Assembly (NCBI GenBank): GCA_022559845.1
Contig: CM040121.1
Span: forward strand, 511,914,566 to 511,978,565
Origin: Amorphophallus konjac
Taxonomy: Eukaryota > Streptophyta > Magnoliopsida > Alismatales > Araceae
Direction of reading: 5' to 3'
DNA length: 64,000 nt
The notes under the pieces are model-generated. The model did no database searches. It was given only the letters and a program-made list of their open reading frames with translations, and was not told the DNA's origin. Shown one piece after another: positions 48,851 through 59,468 of this stretch. The translations under genes and the position numbers were made by a program. Each line of letters opens with the position of its first letter. The first letter of the stretch is position 1.

Positions 48851-50750
48851 ATTCCCCGGGTATCTCTTGTACCCATTCTGTCTAGGGTGGACATATTCAT
48901 TAAAGTGTTTCTCTGGAACAGGATTTCCCCAGTTTTCCTTGTATTGACCCATATTTTTATAGAAGAATGAATTTCTGTTCTGGGTCATATGTCTTGACTT
49001 GTGAAAGTTCTTGTTCTGGGGGTTACACATAGGGGCTTGCCTAATTGAGTTATTTCCAGTTTTAAACTGTTGTCCAGCATGGTTTGATGAATCATTCCTT
49101 GGTTGTTGGACATTCTGAGCATTGTTGGAGCTGGATGGTGTGTCTAGTTTTTCTTTCCCCTTTTCTAGACAGAATGTTATAGTTGTGAATTCAAAGGGTT
49201 TCTTGTGTGTTGGGTTATAGCCTAAGCCTTCTTTGTTGAAATTAACCCTAGTACCTAGCATGGTATCCAAGTTCATTTTTCCTTGAACAAATTTTTCTAG
49301 AGTTCTTTGTTTGTCTTCCAATTCTTTTTGCAATGTTTCATAATTTCCCTGAAGTTCAGAATTCACTTTCCTAACAGCTTCATAATTTTCCATGATTAAA
49401 CTATTTTCACTTTGGCTTTCTTGAAGTTTTATCTTGAATTCATCAAGTAGTTTTTGAACTTCTTTGGTTTCAGACTTAAGGTCTTCATTTTCCTTTCTGA
49501 GAGAGTTCATCTCTTCTAATTATTCCTTGACCTTCTCATTTTCTTTGTCAGTTTGAATTTGTTCTTCATTAGCAGCATTCAGTTTTCTCTTTAACACCCT
49601 ATGATCTTTACTCAACGCATTAAACTTATCTAACAGTTCAGCATAGGCATCTTCCCAGTCATCAATAGAGAAATTCTCAAAAATATTGGTTACCTCTTCA
49701 TCACTGTTAGCCATAAGACATATTCCTTGGTCATCTTCTGAAGAGTTGGCCTCAGGGTCTTCCTCCTTATCACTCCATGTGCAAACCATAGCCTGAGGTT
49801 TCTTCTTTTGCACCGTGAAGCTTTTCTTCTGGAGATCGGGGCAATCCCCCTTCATGTGTCCAGGCCTCCTGCAATGAAAGCATGTAATCTTCTTAGCATT
49901 CTTAATTTTATCATTGTTAGACTCAGAATGCTTACCAGAAGTATGCGATCTTTTTCTTCTAATTGTTTTTCCCTTTGTTCTTAAGAACTTCTGAAATTGT
50001 CGAGTCAGCATAGCTTGCTCCTCTTGATCGAAGGTCTGAGAACCCGTCAGCCTCCCCACTACTCCTACTATTGCTACTCCCACTGCTACTACGGGACACC
50101 TTGAGAGCAATGTTCTTGCCCTTCTTGTCACTTCCCTCACCATTTCTTTTAAAATTCATTTCATAAGTCATTAGGGATCCTATCGGCTCAGTGACTGTCA
50201 GTTTTGACAGATCCCTAGACTCCTCTATCACAATGGCCTTGGTGTGCCATGCGGGGGTTAACGACCTAAGGATTTTCCGTACTAGATCCCATTCTGAAAT
50301 CTGTTTCCCAAGCCCTTTAAGATTGTCAGTGATCAGCGACAGCCTAGCATACATTTCTGTGATGGTCTCCTCGGACTTCATCTTAAACAGTTCATACTTT
50401 GAGGTGAGCATATTTACCTTGGTGGCCTTGACTTGGGATGTACCTTCGTAGATGAGCTCTAGTCCATCCCACATCTTCTTGGCTGTCTGGCAGGCTGAGA
50501 TCATGGCGTACTCTTCTGGATGTATTGCGCATTGAATTATGTTTAGAGCCGACCAGTTGACTATTGAAAGCATGATGTGATCTTTTATCTACACCTCTTC
50601 ATTTGGTGGTAGATCGTATGGTCCTATGGTGATCACTCTCTAGAGTTCGTGGCTCTGCGCTCTCAGAAATACCTCTATCCTGTTATTCTAGTAAAAGCAG
50701 TTATTACCATCAAAAAATGGAGGGCGACTAATGAACTGTCCCTCAGCCAT
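48851..50750 (-). pseudogene. gag: Copia gag with CCHC knuckle and coiled-coil extension
   Basis: ATG at 50750 (MAEGQFISRPPFFDG). UBN2/gag core with MWDGLELIYEGTSQVK, ITEMYARLSLITDNLKGLG and ILRSLTPAWHTKAIVIEE. The knuckle is CFHCRRPGHMKGDCP (about 49840-49885). After it come an acidic stretch and about 130 residues of heptad-like sequence (NSLRKENEDLKSETKEV), predicted coiled coil, typical of SIRE/Maximus. Three TAG codons near 50690, 50640 and 50592 stand where Trp is expected; frame changes occur at about 50140-49960 and a stop near 49520. Cut at 48851 by Gypsy A. Confidence 0.88.
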
Positions 50751-50813
50751 AAAACTACAAGGAGTGCTAGATCCAGATTTACCCTGGTCATTGGACCACA
50801 TGTTGGGTAACCT

Positions 50814-50825
50814 GCTCTGATACCA
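50814..50825 (-). other. Primer binding site of the Copia element (tRNA-iMet)
   Basis: Minus-strand TGGTATCAGAGC, 2 bases from the LTR end at 50828. Confidence 0.88.
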
Positions 50826-51698
50826 ATTGATAGTTCACACAGAAAGTGAGCTACAAGGGGGGATTAATAGATCACCTCCAATTCAAAAAATTTGAAAAAC
50901 AAATAATGTAACCCTAAAACGCAGTAGTGAAACTTTGCTAATCTGCCCACAGAGTAGATAGATAGACAGAAGCCTATCGAGAGACAAAGTTAAGATGAAC
51001 CAATAAACGAACAACTGACGTTCATAAACCAAATCGAGAGAACAACCAAGCAATCCACACAGATGGAACAGAGAATTTTTAAGGTGGTTCGATTGCTATC
51101 CGCAATCTACATCCACCCCTTACTCTACCAGAGTAAGGCTTCCTTGCACTAAGCAAATAAGAACCGCAGACTCAGTCTGCTAACACCCGCTGCCTTATAG
51201 CTTGCCCCAAGGAACACTATCCTTGCTCTTCTGAAGACAAGAAGAATCACTACAGGTCCAACCTCCCTTCCTTCGCAATCAGCAAAGGGAATCCCCTGAA
51301 TTGCTCCCAACAACTCACGAACCAGAGGATCGTTCCTCTCTTCCTCCAAACACGATGGAGGGAAATCGGAGTACCTATCCCTTCCTCTAAGCGAACTTAT
51401 AGGGTAATAGAATGGAATTGAAAAGGCAAAAAACTCGAAGATGAAAAATAACAAAAACAATCGCCCAGACACAATAACACTGTAGCTTCTGTAGAAGCAG
51501 GCTTTCAGACTCAAGATCGACGATGACTCAGGCTCTTCTCCTCTGAACTGGTTCTCTCTCTTTTTAACTTTTCTCATGGGCTTTTCTCTCGTCTCGAATA
51601 GGAGGAATTTAAGCACTGGCGGTGGCTTCAGATATTCTCTCTTTTTCTAAATTCAGCTCTGCTCACTTTCTTTTTTTTTCTCTCCCAGCCTTTGTTCC

Positions 51699-51707
51699 CT
51701 TTTTATA
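51699..51707 (-). promoter_or_regulatory. TATA box of the Copia 5' LTR
   Basis: TATAAAAAG on the minus strand, preceded by GC-containing sequence and followed by a purine-rich leader (the CT-rich plus strand at 51640-51690). Confidence 0.65.
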
Positions 51708-52015
51708 GGCAGACGATGGGCGCGTGGGTACCACGTTTCCCGCCCAAACTGTCACCCAGATCTGATTCTTTTAGGTTCCACGTGTTAGAATCATGGTGCT
51801 GTAGCAGTCCATGTGGCAGGATCATCTGATCTGCACCTTGCCTTGGATCACGTGCCATTAACCTCGTACTCTAAATTCCACGTGAGGTACGTAGTTTCGC
51901 AGGTTGCTCATTAGATGCTCGACCATATGACTCACCTGGCGAATACACAATTATGAGGGTTAGCACTAACTTTACCTTTTCAAAGCCTGATCTGTGCACA
52001 GACTCTAAACAGTGA

Positions 52016-52800
52016 AGTGCACTGGCCTTATATTCACAGAGCTAAAGTGTACACCGACTTATGCATGCATATGGCAAAACATGTGCAGACCTAATGCAAA
52101 CCTTGCACTGACCTTCTATATGCGTAGGCAAACTATATGTCGACCTTAGCATGCATATGACAAATCTTGCACCGACCTTCTATTTACGCAGGCATAGTGT
52201 GCACCGACTTTAGTAAGACAAGGTGGATGTGCACCGACGTTCTATGCCGAACAAAGTGTGCACCGATTTTCTAACGAACAGACATGAGAGTGCACCGACC
52301 TCATATGCGGTCTGGAAGACACGCATCGACTTTAGACAGTTAGCACAAGCATGCACCGAGCTATATGTACTAGGGAAATGTTGCACTGACCTTATATGTG
52401 ATCCTGCAATAGTGCACTGACCTAGGTTAGTGCAAGGCGAAAGTTGCACCGACCTTCTTAATGCTAAATGCAGATATGCACGGACCTTGTATGTACAAGG
52501 CGAAAGCTGCACTGACTTGATAAGCAATTGAACGATGAATGCACTGACCATCTACACATGTAAGACAGGATGTGCACCGATGTTGTATGCATATGGCTGA
52601 AATCTGCACCGACCTCTGTAGGCCGGATGCGAAATATGCACCGACGTTAATCATGCAAAAGAGACACTTGCACCGACCTTAGTCATGTAGGATGAAAATA
52701 TGCACTGACGTTAATCATGCGAAAGAGACACTTGCACCGACCTTAGTCATGCATGATGAAAATATGCACCGACCTACTTTATGCTAAACTAAACACATTG
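52016..52800. repeat. ~32-bp minisatellite in the Copia U3, about 25 copies
   Basis: The core TGCACCGACCTT (variants TGCACTGAC, TGCACCGACG) recurs every 28-35 bases from 52016 to about 52770. At the right end two units alternate as a 64-bp dimer (CGTTAATCATGC... then CCTTAGTCATG...), a sign of recent local amplification. It lies 0.3-1.1 kb upstream of the TATA box in the transcribed sense, so it may act as an enhancer; this is inference. Confidence 0.88.
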
Positions 52801-53029
52801 ACGTTATATGAATGCTAAGGCAGAATGTGCTTAGACTCAAAAGCAACAAACAATGACTTCATGCAGACACACTGACTCCAATGACTCAAGTGCACGAACT
52901 CCAATGCACAGACTCATGAATGCCTCAGACATATTCTGTTTGATTTAAGGTGTTTGATTTTTTATGGTGTCTGACATTTGACTTATGGTGTTTGTCATCA
53001 TCAAAACCACAGGGATACAACTACTTACA

Positions 53030-53243
53030 CAAGTGTTGTTGAACTTTAAGTTGTATTCTTAGTCATGTACCTAAATTTCCAATCGAAGCCTAATGCGTAT
53101 TAATGCTTCCGGATTCTTAATCTTTGGTTGATTCTATGAAGGAGGATCCAGATATGAAGGTATGAACCTTGCAAACTCTTGTTGGTCCTAAATTTTAATC
53201 TAATTACATTGCTAAGGGACTAGCAATGAGTAAGTTGGGGATG
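53030..53243 (+). other. 3' internal end and polypurine tract of an Athila/Tat-like Gypsy element
   Basis: GGGACTAGCAATGAGTAAG followed by TTGGGGATG just before a TGATGAATG LTR start resembles the 3' ends of Athila/Tat elements as I know them. The rest of the internal region would lie left of the Copia element, outside the window. No coding sequence in these 214 bases. Confidence 0.5.
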
Positions 53244-53871
53244 TGATGAATGTTCATTCTTTTATGATAATTCATGTCAAACACACCATTTCACGTGCAC
53301 TTAATTAGACAATTATGCATATTTTACAACTAAACTCAACAAAACTTAAATTGGACCTTCCTCACAAATTAACTTAATTTATGGTTAATCATTCAATAAA
53401 AAGAAGTTAAGGGTCATGAGCATTAATTTCATATTACATAATTGAGAGCATTTGAGATTTATATGCACAAAGCAATAATTTCTATGGACTTAATTCAAAT
53501 TTTGTATGTGCAGGACACTCACGGCAATTGGTAGAAGGGCCAGGAGCAAAAGTGTCACCAAGACCAGGGCATGGTTGCCCTAAGGCACCCCCTCCACCTT
53601 TGTCCAAGTCAAGGAGCAGTCGCCGTTCCTTTTTTGTGTGAAAGGAGATAAAGGAAAGGATTTTTTATTGAATTATTTGTGAAGAGATTTTAGGAGAGAA
53701 AATAGGAGGAGAATTCTCTCCCAATTAGGCAACCCTTGAAGGGGGTGCCCAAACCCTAAGGGAAGGGGTCAGCCCTCTCTCCTCTCCCCATTATCCATCA
53801 TCTTCTCCTCTAATCCCAGCCCTTCATCTCCATCAAAAATGATCTCCACTCTTCATTTGTCTTACTTTCTC

Positions 53872-53880
53872 TATAAATAG
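53872..53880 (+). promoter_or_regulatory. TATA box of the Athila/Tat-like LTR
   Basis: TATAAATAG on the + strand about 630 bases into the LTR, followed by a CT-rich leader. Confidence 0.5.
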
Positions 53881-54297
53881 CCCTTATCAAGGAGAAGGAG
53901 GGAGATTTTTGCCTTTTGATAAAAATAGACTTTTGTTTTCTTCTCCAAACCCTAGGCCGCCCTTCCCCTTGCTCCTAACCCTAGTTCGCCCTCTCTCATC
54001 CTCTTCCTTATCTCCTCTTCACTAAAACCCTAGGCCGCCCCTCTCTCTTCTACCAATCTCCTTCTTGCGCCCTCACCTCTCTCTCCATCTCCCTTCTTCT
54101 TCTTCTTCCCCATTCACATAGCTAGGTTATTCCTCTCCCTTCTCCTAAACGTCCATCAATTTCTACACATCTCTCCCTATTTCTCTCCTAGATCTCTCCT
54201 CCACGATCTCCCTTTCCCGACGGTGTGCACTTCAAGGCGGGGCGGCGATCAAAGGCTCGGCGGCGTGGACAACGGCGATTTCTTCATCCATTCCCTC

Positions 54298-57185
54298 TAT
54301 AGCGACCCAAGATCCGGATATCGGGAATAACCCGATACCTTTCGAATCCTGACCCGCCGCCCACGAGCCAGAGGGCTCGGAAGGGCTAAAAGGAGTGTGG
54401 AGGTACAAGGAAATAGGAAATAAAATAGGATAATTCAACAATTAAGAGAATAAATAATCTAACTACAATAGAGTCCAGTCCAACAAAAGTACAGTCTAAG
54501 GCAGAGAACGTACCCAACACCGAGTAAACACTCAGCCCTGCGAGCTGGCAACTAAGAACCTCCGCGCAGCACCCTCGAACCTCGAGGAAGAATCGTCACA
54601 CCTGAAAAGTAGGGGTGAGCCTCCTATCATTTTCTCAGTAGGGGTCCCGCGGAACCCCAACCGTAAACAACAATGGTAACGGAAAGCAGCAACAACAGTA
54701 GGAACAAAAAACCCAATGGCCGATAAAAACTCGGCATTACAGCTACTCCTACAGGAATAGAAACCAACACCCCGATCTCACAGTCGGGGAAACACCGGTC
54801 TAACGAAAATACCTCTAGCCACTCCGCCAGAAAACACACCACAACAACCTTGTCATGGACCGGCCATTGCCTAGGAAAAACCCTCGGTGACGCTCACCGG
54901 AACCCTAGACCTCTACCTCGGGAAACCATCCGAAACAACGAGTAAAACCACGTCTCGCAGACGTGAAACAAAACTTGAGTCACTCACGTCACGTGACGGG
55001 AGTACCTGCCCACCAGAAGTAAGGCCGGATCCGTCCACTGACGACTTAGTCCACAGCCTCAGGTGTCTCCCTACGACGCCCCAGGCGAAGACAGTGACAC
55101 CGTATAATAACCAGGAACTTAAAACAAGGACTAGCTGGGGTCGCGCTCATCAACGCGGCTCTGACTGCCCCCAACTATGTGTGCACACACAGACCATGCG
55201 CCCTAGGTCAGATCCTCGAGCTGGTTCTTCCCCTGAAGCCTAGACTCAGGCTGCGCATGGGGGCCCTACGGTAACCAGTCTAAAAACCATCTCTCTCGGG
55301 TAAGCCGTTCCACCACTCTCGGGTGGGTTAGCACATGCGTGCTGTAAGAAGGCTACGACCAGTGGGAAGTCACTAAATGTGAACACAGAAAGCCACTCAT
55401 GCACCCATCGCGAGTAACACAGAGTAACAGGTGGCTCGGGGCTACCAGACTTTGGATGGTCCACTAGACCTGCTAAACCCAACCGTTCTTGAGTCACGCG
55501 ACTCGAGTCAAGACCGCTACACGAGACTGCATAGTGCCGTCGATCTTGCTTAAACCCTAGGTCTGAAACCACGGTAGCACGGTTCCCAAGGTAGCTCATA
55601 AGCTGCCGAGTCGATCCCTCGTCCAATGGACACACGGAAAACCTCCAGCCCCAGGCTAGTCGACTGGACTCACGGTCCAAAGTCACACACATGGCCAGCA
55701 CAAAAAACACTTTCCAAAAAGCCAATGGCGTGTAGGAATAACCCTCCACTCTCAAGCCGACTCACGGCAACTCGATCTAGCGAGAACATGAATGCCCGGA
55801 ACACATGGGGTCACCCGGACCCTCCAACCCACGGGCACACTAATCAAGGCAACACAGCACCTCCAAACACCCCAAAAACACGGACACAGAACCCACGGGA
55901 TGTCCGGGACATCCACAAGGCCGAAGGTCGACCATTGGGTCACAACCGGGTCGACTGGAAGCCAACACAATGCAAAACGGACACGCCGAGCACGAAAAAC
56001 CACGTGGCGGTCCTCTCAGAGTCGTCACAGAGCCTGGCGGCCCTTTCGGGACCGTAAGGCCAAGCCTACTAGTCCAACCAGGGCCGCAAGGCCCCAGAAG
56101 CCACCAGAACCCAGGCGGTCACTACCGGACCGCCAAGCAGGGTGGCTATTCTTGGCCTAACCGCTAGCCGTCGCCTAGCAGTCAGTCGCAAGGCCGCTAC
56201 CCCACCCGACCTCGAACGACCATGAAATGGAAAACGATCACACCCAGACCATAGGACACTGCCTGGCAGTTCTTCACCAGACCGCTAAGCCCTCCCGACT
56301 GTCCATCGCGCGACCGCAAGGCTCGAACCGACATAGGGGACCCCTAGCGGTCTCCACATGACCGCCTCATACCCTAGCGGTCGTCCCCAACGCGAAAACG
56401 GCGAACTCCGCAAGAAACCCCATTCCACGCCACGTTCACACCCATGTGAAGGGAAAAACAAGGGAAAACTAGTCCCCAACCTCTATAGCACCGAGAGGAC
56501 CCATTTAAATCCCAAAAACTTGATTAAAACATTAGATCCGGCTCACACCCCAAAATCATGCAATTTCCCCAAAACGTGGAAATAAACCCACTCGGCTCAC
56601 CACGGCCTACCAAAACTGCGGGAATGGCAGTACAGGGGTTAACGATCCATCCCCCTACCTCCACCGAAGATTTTGCGCACCGAGGACACCGATCCATCAA
56701 GAAAATGCCATAAAAGCTCCGCCGATTCACGAACTCTCCACGAGCTCCATCGCGAGCCACGGCCCCTCGATCCTCGCCCATGCTAGGCCACTCCTCGCCC
56801 ACGTCGCCTCGGCCTTGCCCCCGCCTCGCTCTGTCGGCCGCCGGAGAAGAGAGGGGAGAAAGGGAGAACGTGAGAGGGGAGGGGGAGAGAATGAGAGTGA
56901 GGAAGAGAGAGAGAGAAAGGGGTTTTTATATATATAGAAAATCCAAAATTTTTGAAAAATATCAAAAATAGGAAAAAAATACTCCCCACGATCCTCGAAA
57001 AATGCACAACGCAGTGGTAAGGTCCCGGAGTCGGAGAACGCAACGGTTCGCCCTGCACGGGGTTCCGAATGTCCGACAGACAAAAACACGTGTAAACCAC
57101 AAAACTCAATCCGGGAGCCACAAAAGTGATCCGAAACCCACAGATCCAGATCCGAACAATGATCCAAAAAACTCGGGGCATTACA
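54298..57185 (-). mobile_element. Solo LTR 'E' (Gypsy, Tekay-like)
   Basis: 2888 bp, ends CTCGGGGCATTACA, starts TATAGCGACCC (TG mutated to TA), flanked by a perfect CCCTC (54293-54297 and 57186-57190). Removing it rejoins the surrounding LTR. No internal sequence. It contains the CACCTGAAAAG ... GTGAG ... TCTCAGTAGG block at 54599-54648, and GC-rich repeated phrases such as CGGTC and GACCGCAAGGC at 56030-56400. The GC-rich open frames on both strands (54887-57298) have no protein features. Orientation is inferred from relatives. Confidence 0.88.
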
Positions 57186-57617
57186 CCCTCTTACGGCGAC
57201 GTCCACATCAAGGCGGGCCGATCTTCTCCAAGGCTCGGCAAGGATTGGACATCGCTATTCTCCTACACTCCGGCTCTATTTCTTCCTCTTTTATTTAGTC
57301 ATTTTGATTTGTAATGTTCATCTTTCTAGCATTGTATTTTTTCTTCCTAGCAATAAAAATACAATTTTGTGCAAGTTATCTTTATCTTCCCCTCTCTACT
57401 TCTTCCAATTTTCTCTTCCTCAACCTTCCAAATTTCTTTAGTTAAGATTTAATTTCACGCAAGTTTGATTTCACACTTTTCAAAGGCTCACTCAAGTTTT
57501 GATCTCAAAATACAAGAGTTTTCAACTTAATAAAAGAAACTTCTTCCTCGTGAGATCGACCCGTACTCATCACTCTACACTTAATCTAAGATTTTTTTGT
57601 GAGTGAGTGCGGTATCA

Positions 57618-59468
57618 TTTTGAAATTGAGCACGGTATTTTTCAACGATGAGTGATTTGTGCGATCAGTTGGTCACGCCAAAGAGACCAGAACTGCCAGA
57701 GGGGCCCAAATGCTATCGAATGTAGGGTTATTGCGAGCTCTATCTAGAGCCATGATATTTGCCTACTATAGTACACATACGTCCTTGAGAAAAGGCAGAA
57801 CAAGGTGCTGCAAATCTATCCTGATGTGGGATCAAAACAAGGACATGTTAACTGGTGACAGATTCACGCTTTAAGAAATGAAAGGGGTATGTAGGCCCTC
57901 AGGCCCAAGTTTCTGATGGATCATTCCCCAACAGTGCTTAACTTGCAGGGAAAGAGTGGGGGATCTTTCCCCTTCGAGTAATTGTTCAGACAAAACCAAA
58001 GGGAGATGATACGGCACCGTTATTCATTGCGAAGAGACAATTTCAGATGCCCTTCAGTTTGGGATCATGTCCCTGATATGGGATAGACTCCAAATGTAGA
58101 TTTCTGTGGGGGAGAGTTTCTCCTCACTAAGCGTGAGCAGATCTTCCCTCAGGGAGAATTGGATCATGCTCAACGCCCTATGTTTGATAAGTCGTGAAAC
58201 ATACAAAAAAAGAAATCCAAATGAAAAATCCCAACATAAATGAAAGGACAAGGGGAATTGGGAATTGGGATGGATGATTCACAATTTCTTTTTTTTAAAA
58301 AAAGAAAGAAAGTACAGGAAAGAGTCCATCAAACAAAACTTGGGGGAAAGCCCCTACCTACGATTGGCACCCTTTTCTTCCTTTCCTTCACTCCCCCTTT
58401 CTAATTTCGCTTCCTTTTCCTCTTGTTCTCTCTTTTTTTTGTTCTCTTTTCTTCTATCTCTCTTTCCCTGTTTGAATGAATGTAGACTGGCCCTTTTTAT
58501 AGGTGCTCAGTCACATGGATCGGCACCATTCTTATGGACCGGTGCTATATTCACGTAAGAAGCATGGGGGGTTTGTTATGACGTTGGAACTAGATGATGT
58601 GCCATTGTTCCGACGTCATGACTTATCCTGAAATGGTGCCATACTATTTCAACAATCAGCTGAATTAGTAACCTAAGATGATGCATATTTATGCTAATTG
58701 CCACTTTTCTTGGTGTCTGGGCTTTCACCGTTGGGTCTGAAACGTGCTGACTCTTCCCCTCAGGTGCATCATCTGGTGTACTATGACCTGCTACAATTTT
58801 GGACTTTTCCGTCCCTTCTGGATGTAAGTTTGAGCTGATCCGACATCCTCTGGTTTGGTGCCATATCACTATTCTGAGTAATGTTAGTGTCGTATCATGG
58901 CTTTTACGCCGCTCTGGTTGCTGGATTGTGCTGTCATCTAGTCGTCAGGGCCTACTCAGCTTGACTTTGCTCTAATGGGGCTTTCAACATAATTCTACAG
59001 ACATACTTGGAGTATTTTCTTCAATTCTATCCTTGCTCGAGTTAACTAGGCAGTGTCAATTCATGTAGGTCTTTTGCTTGTTGCTGTCGGGTCCTCATGG
59101 TTGAGTCCGCAGCAGTGCCTTTTCAAGCATACTTTGGCTTCCTACAATTTGGGTCTATTTCATCTCTCTAAGATGTAATTTTGAATCCATCCGACGTTGT
59201 ACCTCAATTTTAGACTGATCCAACACCATATTAAATTGTTGTCCATTCCACTGATTTCACCTGATCTTGACTTTAATGATTTTGAGGATTCAACCCCAGA
59301 GGGCCCTTTCAAGTTGGATCTGAGGGAGCCGCTTCACTGCATCGTGGTGTTGATTTTAGATGCCAACAGGGTCATTGGAAGGTGGTAAAAGGAGTGGATG
59401 GGCAGCCTCGGCTGTCATCGTGAGGGTTCAAGCTAAGGTCTTTTTCTTGGACCAAAGATTACGCAAAT
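57618..59468. other. Unresolved stretch, part LTR- or promoter-like
   Basis: No coding frame I can support. On the minus strand TATAAAAAGGGCC lies at 58489-58501, followed by a purine-rich leader (58295-58470 on the plus strand is CT-rich); upstream, at 58578-58619, is an imperfect hairpin with two TGACG motifs. A phrase like GAGCTGATCCGACATCC recurs in decayed form at 58830, 59180 and 59210. It could be a Copia-type or other LTR on the minus strand, or the 5' region of the MULE; I cannot decide. Confidence 0.35.
58494..58501 (-). promoter_or_regulatory. Possible minus-strand TATA box with upstream TGACG hairpin
   Basis: TATAAAAA on the minus strand. ATGACGTTGGAAC (58578-58590) and GTTCCGACGTCAT (58607-58619) pair at 12 of 13 positions around a 16-base loop, about 80 bases upstream. 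TGACG motifs upstream of a TATA box are common in retroelement and pararetrovirus promoters, where TGA/bZIP factors bind (general knowledge). Confidence 0.4.

Larger units (their letters stand above)
1..53029 (-). mobile_element. Ty1/Copia retrotransposon, SIRE/Opie-like, split by Gypsy element A and cut by the left window edge
   Basis: Gag (50750 to 48851) and protease-integrase-RT-RNase H (3113 to 1) read on the minus strand as one element once the segment 3114-48850 is removed; the same five bases, TGTTC, stand at 3109-3113 and 48846-48850. The order protease, integrase, RT, RNase H is diagnostic of Copia. A coiled-coil extension after the gag zinc knuckle, a 2.2 kb LTR and RNase H motifs close to maize Opie point to the SIRE/Maximus lineage (family knowledge). 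The 3' LTR lies beyond base 1. The right border is taken as the CA at 53029, but a CA at 53017 is also possible. The element appears to sit in the 3' noncoding part of an Athila/Tat-like element. Confidence 0.85.
50828..53029 (-). mobile_element. 5' LTR of the Copia element
   Basis: Minus-strand end TGAACTATCA next to the primer site; minus-strand start taken as TGTAAGTAGTTG, followed by GGTTTTGATGATGACAAAC, a phrase common at the start of SIRE-type LTRs. TATA box at 51699-51707. U3 is about 1.3 kb and contains a minisatellite; R-U5 is about 0.85 kb and includes an open frame (51149-51616) without protein features. The outer border is uncertain by about 12 bases because the other LTR is not in view. 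Confidence 0.75.
53244..57617 (+). mobile_element. 3' LTR of an Athila/Tat-like Gypsy element, split by solo LTR E
   Basis: Starts TGATGAATG after a polypurine-like tract and ends GTGCGGTATCA, with inverted TGAT/ATCA termini. A TATA box (TATAAATAG, + strand) lies at 53872-53880 and an AATAAA at 57352. Without E it is about 1.48 kb. The right end is inferred from the terminal motif only, as no second LTR or target duplication is visible. The CT-rich leader at 53985-54215 holds no gene. Confidence 0.55.

Noticed and set aside
51149..51616. 155-codon minus-strand frame upstream of Copia gag
   Set aside because: Lies in the R-U5 part of the Copia LTR and has no protein features.
54887..57298. 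Many frames of 60-160 codons on both strands
   Set aside because: GC-rich solo LTR E. No frame has domain features and both strands are equally open.
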